The position numbers and the translations under genes were made by a program. A model generated the notes under the pieces. The model did not search any database and was not told where the DNA came from. It saw nothing but the letters and a program-made list of their open reading frames with translations. DNA of 64,000 nucleotides, taken from contig NZ_FOFZ01000001.1 in NCBI RefSeq assembly GCF_900111075.1, forward strand, positions 1 through 64,000, in the 5' to 3' direction. Every line of letters begins with the position of its first letter. The stretch's first letter is position 1. This DNA is from Flavobacterium frigoris. Its GTDB lineage: Bacteria; Bacteroidota; Bacteroidia; Flavobacteriales; Flavobacteriaceae. This document shows, in pieces, positions 60,401-64,000 of this stretch.

Positions 60401-60477
60401 AGTATTCAGTGTTCAGTTTGCGAACCGATGTATTATTCAGAAGCAAACTGAACACCGATCACTGAGGACTGAATACT
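60401..60477. repeat. Long palindromic intergenic element
   Basis: AGTATTCAGT (60401-60410) pairs with ACTGAATACT (60468-60477) and GTGTTCAGTTTGC (60409-60421) with GCAAACTGAACAC (60443-60455). It fills the gap between the serS stop and the TPR start and may terminate or attenuate read-through. Confidence 0.65.
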
Positions 60478-60479
60478 AA

Positions 60480-61751
60480 TTAGTCTATAATATCAAACCC
60501 ACAGTACGGACGTAAAACTTCAGGTATTACGATTCCTTCTGCTGTTTGGTAGTTTTCAAGTATTCCTGCAAGCACTCTTGGCAAAGCCAATGAACTTCCA
60601 TTAAGTGTATGGGCTAATTGGTTTTTTCCGTCTTTGTCTTTGAAACGCAATTTCAAACGATTTGACTGGAAAGTTTCAAAATTAGAAACCGAACTAATTT
60701 CTAACCAACGGTCTTGGGCGGTAGAAAACACTTCGAAATCATAAGTCAATGCCGATGTGAATCCCATATCTCCACCACAAAGGCGTAAGATTCTATAGGG
60801 TAACTTTAATTCGTTAAGGATGTCTTTTATATGTTCTACCATTCCGTCCAAAGCTTCGTATGATTTATCAGGATGCTCTACACGTACAATTTCAACTTTA
60901 TCAAACTGATGCAAACGATTCAATCCACGTACATGTGCTCCGTAAGAACCTGCTTCACGACGGAAACAGGGTGTATAGGCTGTAGTAAGAACAGGTAATT
61001 CACTTTCGTTTAAGATTACATCTCTAAACATATTTGTTACCGGAACTTCAGCCGTAGGAATTAAATATAAATTATCAGTTGCGTCATGGTACATCTGCCC
61101 TTCTTTGTCTGGCAATTGTCCGGTTCCATAAGCCGAAGCCTCGTTTACCATATGAGGCACTTGCACTTCATTATAACCCGCTGCTGTATTTTTATCTAAG
61201 AAATAGTTGATTAAAGCACGTTGCAATCGCGCTCCTTTTCCTTTATAAACCGGAAATCCTGCACCAGCAATTTTATTTCCTAGCTCAAAATCAATGATAT
61301 CGTATTTTTTTACTAATTCCCAATGCGGTTGTGCCCCTTCGTGCAAAACAGGAACTTCACCCGCTTCAAAAACGTTTAGATTTTCCTCTGGCGTTTTCCC
61401 TACTGGTACAATATCTGCTGGAAGGTTAGGTAAAGTATATAGTTTCTCGGTTAGTTCAGCAGCAAGTGCGTCTGCTATTTCTGCTAAATTCTTACTTTTC
61501 TCCTTATTTAAAACCGTTTTTTCTTTTAGGATAGCGGCTTTCGATTTCTCGCCGTTTTTCATCAATTCGCCAATGTCCTTGGATAATTTATTAGATTCAG
61601 CTAAAATTCCGTCTAACTCTACTTGTGTAGCACGACGTTGCGTGTCTAGTTGTACGACATCTTCCACAACACTTTTGGCATCCATATTTCTTTTTGCCAA
61701 AGCTTGGATTACTTTCTCTTGATTCTCTCTAATAAATGCAATTTGTAACAT
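60480..61751 (-). CDS. serS: Seryl-tRNA synthetase
   Basis: It charges tRNA-Ser. An N-terminal long antiparallel coiled coil (about residues 30-105) grips the tRNA variable arm. The class II core follows: motif 2 FRREAGSYGAHVRGLNRLHQFDKVE and motif 3 SSLALPRVLAGILENYQ, with GGDMGFTSALTYDFEVF before it. The 423 residues are complete. It heads the serS-TPR-DUF4286 direction with its own promoter. Confidence 0.98.
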   Translation of the reverse strand: MLQIAFIRENQEKVIQALAKRNMDAKSVVEDVVQLDTQRRATQVELDGILAESNKLSKDIGELMKNGEKSKAAILKEKTVLNKEKSKNLAEIADALAAELTEKLYTLPNLPADIVPVGKTPEENLNVFEAGEVPVLHEGAQPHWELVKKYDIIDFELGNKIAGAGFPVYKGKGARLQRALINYFLDKNTAAGYNEVQVPHMVNEASAYGTGQLPDKEGQMYHDATDNLYLIPTAEVPVTNMFRDVILNESELPVLTTAYTPCFRREAGSYGAHVRGLNRLHQFDKVEIVRVEHPDKSYEALDGMVEHIKDILNELKLPYRILRLCGGDMGFTSALTYDFEVFSTAQDRWLEISSVSNFETFQSNRLKLRFKDKDGKNQLAHTLNGSSLALPRVLAGILENYQTAEGIVIPEVLRPYCGFDIID

Positions 61752-61796
61752 AGCTTGAATTTTATAACTCTTGGGTTTTTATCTCTATAAAGAAAG

Positions 61797-61804
61797 CAAA
61801 TTTA
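61797..61804 (-). promoter_or_regulatory. -7 element of serS
   Basis: The minus strand reads TAAATTTG, giving a leader of about 40 nt. No T-box-like structure is seen. Confidence 0.5.
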
Positions 61805-61866
61805 AGGAAATGTTTGAGACTTATCAGACAAAGTGTTGGGGAAATAATATTTTATCTGATTAAAAA

Positions 61867-62060
61867 AATAGTTGTTTCACAGAGAAGCACAAAGAGTAGT
61901 CGGAGATTCGCAAAAGTTAAAAGCTCTTTTTGCACGGCTCTGATTTTTTTCATTGCGGAACTCTGTGGAATATTCTAATAATAGTTGTTTCGCAAAGAGT
62001 CGCAAAGCTTTTAAAACGCTTTGTGTATCTTTTTTTTCTTAACGCATCTCTGTGGAATAG
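61867..62060. repeat. Tandem pair of CACAGAG/CTCTGTG-bounded repeats
   Basis: Two copies with a 113-bp period each open with AATAGTTGTTTC (61867 and 61980) and close with CTCTGTGGAATA. In the first copy CACAGAG (61878-61884) and CTCTGTG (61962-61968) are inverted. The second carries CGCAAAGAGTCGCAAAG. The 313-bp gap between serS and the next gene is made almost entirely of these. Confidence 0.6.
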
Positions 62061-62064
62061 CTAT

Positions 62065-62604
62065 CTATGCCCTTTTAATCTCATGTCCTACAAATTCCTC
62101 CAGAACTGCAAACATATCATCTACCGAAAGTACTTCCAGATCAGGGTGGGATTTTAAAAAGCCAGCATTAAGTTCTACTAAGTTTTCTTCTATTTCGAAA
62201 AAAGTATCGCTATTCATCAAATCTCTAACTGGATTTACCCCTTCTAGTTTCCCTTTAAAAAATTTATCTCTCTTAACGCTACTCATCAATTTGACTTTCT
62301 TGCATTGTTGTTGAAATAATTCCAAATGCTTTTCGGCGCCCAGTAACTGCAGACCTTCTTCGATTAGTTCGTTTAGTTCCGTGTTCCAACCAGAATTATA
62401 TACAAATTGAGCAAAATTTCCTTCGGTAAATTGTGAAGTGTAATAATCTAAATAATAACTCATCAACGCATCTTCGTGAATTAAATCGTCATCTATTTTT
62501 TCTTCACGCATTAGATTAATCACCGAAATATTAGAGTTGATAATGTCTTGTAGATTTTCGCTATTCGCTGCGGTTTCTGAAATTATGATTCTACCGAATT
62601 CCAT
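62065..62604 (-). CDS. DMP19-like (DUF4375) family protein
   Basis: A 179-residue soluble protein. LMSYYLDYYTSQFTEGNFAQFVYNSGWNTELNELIEEGLQLLGAEKHLELF fits the DMP19 C-terminal domain, known in some bacteria as a DNA-mimic protein and in others as a generic dimeric fold. The opening and the end are acidic, which is compatible with DNA mimicry but not proof of it. A weak -7 match (GAAATTTG) lies 36 bp upstream. Confidence 0.7.
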   Translation of the reverse strand: MEFGRIIISETAANSENLQDIINSNISVINLMREEKIDDDLIHEDALMSYYLDYYTSQFTEGNFAQFVYNSGWNTELNELIEEGLQLLGAEKHLELFQQQCKKVKLMSSVKRDKFFKGKLEGVNPVRDLMNSDTFFEIEENLVELNAGFLKSHPDLEVLSVDDMFAVLEEFVGHEIKRA

Positions 62605-62739
62605 ATGGATTTGTTTTTAAGGAGTTGGTTGCAAATTTCGGGTAAAATAATGAAGGATAAAAATGTTTTTTTAATACCCATTTCGCAGATTCCTGAGATG
62701 AGTTGTCAATAAAAAACGGTAATGCGGTCAAATAAAAAC

Positions 62740-62910
62740 TTATTTAGAATCGGAATTTTCACTATTCTTCTTCTGATTCATTTTTGCAACCAAAACTTTC
62801 AACCGTAATGCCTTTTCTTTTTTTTCTTCTTGAAGTTTGGCGTTTTTTCGATTTAGCAATTTGGTATGTAAAGCCTTATTTTTAGTATTTTTTTCGGGTC
62901 CTTTTGCCAT
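62740..62910 (-). CDS. 56-residue basic protein
   Basis: The minus strand encodes 56 residues from MAKGPEKNTKNK to NSENSDSK. It is rich in Lys, Asn and Glu with a probable central helix (KLQEEKKEKALRLKVLVAKM) and no hydrophobic segment. It begins at ATG 62910, 28 bp downstream of a clear -7 element. Its basic make-up suggests RNA or ribosome association. The coding composition is convincing; the function is unknown. Confidence 0.65.
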   Translation of the reverse strand: MAKGPEKNTKNKALHTKLLNRKNAKLQEEKKEKALRLKVLVAKMNQKKNSENSDSK

Positions 62911-62937
62911 GATTTACAGTTTTCTACAATTACGATT

Positions 62938-62945
62938 GCAAATAT
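62938..62945 (-). promoter_or_regulatory. -7 element of the 56-aa gene
   Basis: The minus strand reads TATATTTG, an exact TAnnTTTG match. Confidence 0.5.
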
Positions 62946-62999
62946 AGAGAAAGGGATAGTAAGAATGAGTTAGAATCCAATCCCTACAAACGCTAGCTT

Positions 63000-63118
63000 G
63001 GATTTGCAATCCGTGCCGACAAGCTAATGCAAAAAGACCAGCAATATTTCTTTGTAAAAATGATTACGTACTAATTCGATTAGTTTTGATTTCTATTGCG
63101 GGCACGGATTGCAAATCC
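63000..63118. repeat. REPIN-like inverted repeat pair
   Basis: GGATTTGCAATCCGTGCC (63000-63017) and its exact reverse complement (63101-63118) are 83 bp apart. Each arm is itself a hairpin, GGATT-TGC-AATCC, with a GTGCC tail, the layout of REP doublets mobilised by RAYT transposases. No transposase is nearby. Confidence 0.7.
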
Positions 63119-63138
63119 ACCTTTACTTTGTATTAGAT

Positions 63139-63196
63139 AAAAAATATTACTTTTCATTTTATGATGCTAATTAGTAGAAAAAATATTACTTTTCAT
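63139..63196 (+). promoter_or_regulatory. 19-bp direct repeats upstream of the HipA-like gene
   Basis: AAAAAATATTACTTTTCAT occurs at 63139-63157 and again at 63178-63196, 39 bp apart, the second ending 15 bp before the ATG. Each contains TACTTTTC, one base from TAnnTTTG. They may be tandem promoters or repressor sites. Confidence 0.45.
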
Positions 63197-63211
63197 GATT
63201 AAAACTATTGG

Positions 63212-64000
63212 ATGCAAATTTTAAAATTAGTACATATTGATGGATTTATTGATGGAGGAAGTTCAAAACCTCTATTGATAACGGCTGTTGACAGCAGTGG
63301 AAAGGCCAATCAATATGTGATGAAACTTTTTAAAAAGAACTATGTTGAACAAAATTATTCGGTAGCTAAAGAAATTTTAATTTGTGAACTTGCTCAAGAA
63401 TTTAATTTACCCGTTCCAAATTATGCACTAATTGACATTGACCATGAATTATTATCAAAATATTTTGAGCTAGAAGAATTAGCTAAATTGGATAAAAATT
63501 ACAAATTTTGCAGTGAGTTTAATGGTCAATTTGTCATTTTCAATCCATTAGTTTCATTACAATTTATTAAATCGTATGACATTGCAAATTTATTTGCTTT
63601 TGATAATGTAATAATTAACAGCGACAGAGGTGGCTTTAGAAACAAACCGAACCTCCTAGTTAATGATGAAGCAATTTTATTAATTGATCATGAACAAACA
63701 TTACCTTTCATAAATAATTCATATAGCGACCCAAATTACTTTACTTACCTACAAAACTACCCATACCAACGACATTTAGTAATCACTCATTTAAAGAGTA
63801 TGAGATTAAAAAATGGTATATTTGATGAGTTTTTAGAGATGTTAAAATATTTGAATATTGAAAAATTTATTCATATTTTTGATCAACTAGATTCTTTAAA
63901 TATTAACTACGGTCATCGAGAAAATTATTTGTCATTTTTAGAATGGGCAAAGAACAAGAGAGAACCGATCTACAATCATTTAAATGGAATAATAAAATGA
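63212..64000 (+). CDS. HipA-like kinase-fold protein
   Basis: A 262-residue protein ending exactly at the window edge with a TGA. The HipA_2/HipA-C-like kinase pattern is visible: VMKLFKKNYVEQNYSVAKEILICELAQEFNLPVPNYALI, then the catalytic-loop-like FDNVIINSDRGGFRNKPNLLV and the metal-binding LLIDHEQTLPF. There is no HipB-type antitoxin gene upstream. It is not a full HipA (about 440 residues), so it belongs to the short stand-alone family found in many genomes. Its target is unknown. Confidence 0.72.
   Translation: MQILKLVHIDGFIDGGSSKPLLITAVDSSGKANQYVMKLFKKNYVEQNYSVAKEILICELAQEFNLPVPNYALIDIDHELLSKYFELEELAKLDKNYKFCSEFNGQFVIFNPLVSLQFIKSYDIANLFAFDNVIINSDRGGFRNKPNLLVNDEAILLIDHEQTLPFINNSYSDPNYFTYLQNYPYQRHLVITHLKSMRLKNGIFDEFLEMLKYLNIEKFIHIFDQLDSLNINYGHRENYLSFLEWAKNKREPIYNHLNGIIK

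Noticed and set aside
61294..61722. 142-codon plus-strand ORF inside serS
   Set aside because: It is antisense to the coiled-coil part of serS; Ser/Phe richness reflects complementing Lys/Glu/Ala codons.
63212..64000. A complete HipBA toxin-antitoxin pair
   Set aside because: No helix-turn-helix antitoxin ORF lies upstream and the protein is much shorter than HipA; DNA to the right is not available.

Overview
The window looks like chromosomal DNA of a Flavobacterium-type member of the Bacteroidota. It is AT-rich. The promoters fit the Bacteroidota form (a TTG near -33 and TAnnTTTG near -7), clear Shine-Dalgarno sequences are lacking, and there are several secreted proteins with the type IX secretion (T9SS) C-terminal tail, a TonB-dependent receptor, an OlsF-type lipid synthase and several lineage-typical lipoproteins (OmpA, DUF4270). 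Nearly all of it is core chromosome. I see no prophage, integrative element, CRISPR array, insertion sequence or rRNA operon.

Layout. 1-12 kb: an unknown secreted protein, tRNA-Leu(CAA), prs-rplY-pth, two secreted metalloproteases, ribF and a tandem pair of small membrane proteins. 12-30 kb: biotin genes in three places (bioB; bioD-bioA-ketosynthase; bioF). Between them lie two very large T9SS adhesin-like proteins with near-identical tails, recX, and a TraB/sigma/membrane-protein module. 30-36 kb: atpD-atpC and a TonB receptor with a GDSL lipoprotein. 36-42 kb: a starch-synthase-like protein, a DUF4270 lipoprotein and glmS, divergent from panC-panD. 42-50 kb: an esterase-like protein coupled to radA, a release-factor-like protein, an AsmA-like/GT51 fusion, an aldo/keto reductase, an OmpA lipoprotein and xth. 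51-62 kb: olsF, a TM2 protein, a hydroxyacid dehydrogenase fused to a VOC domain, proC, mgtE, rsmA, DUF4286, a TPR protein and serS. The right end holds a DMP19 protein, two genes too short for routine calling (26 and 56 aa), a REPIN-like inverted repeat and a HipA-like kinase that ends exactly at the window edge.

How the genes work together. The biotin enzymes cover pimeloyl-thioester to biotin, but no bioC or bioH is visible. A FabF-type ketosynthase is transcribed with bioD-bioA and may belong to that supply route. panC-panD supply pantothenate, ribF supplies FMN/FAD, and prs supplies PRPP. glmS (UDP-GlcNAc precursor) and the GT51 fusion serve the cell wall. Four proteins carry T9SS tails: two metalloproteases and two adhesins.

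The most unusual items are: a self-contained transcription unit for a 26-residue peptide (54612-54886); the dehydrogenase-VOC fusion with an A5 tract at the junction; the AsmA-like/GT51 fusion; a starch-synthase-like protein lacking the substrate loop and second domain; an esterase-like protein with Asp in the nucleophile position; apparently leaderless promoters for pth, panD and bioF; a palindromic leader before prs; and several families of palindromic intergenic repeats. All of these are read by eye; no similarity search or folding program was run.
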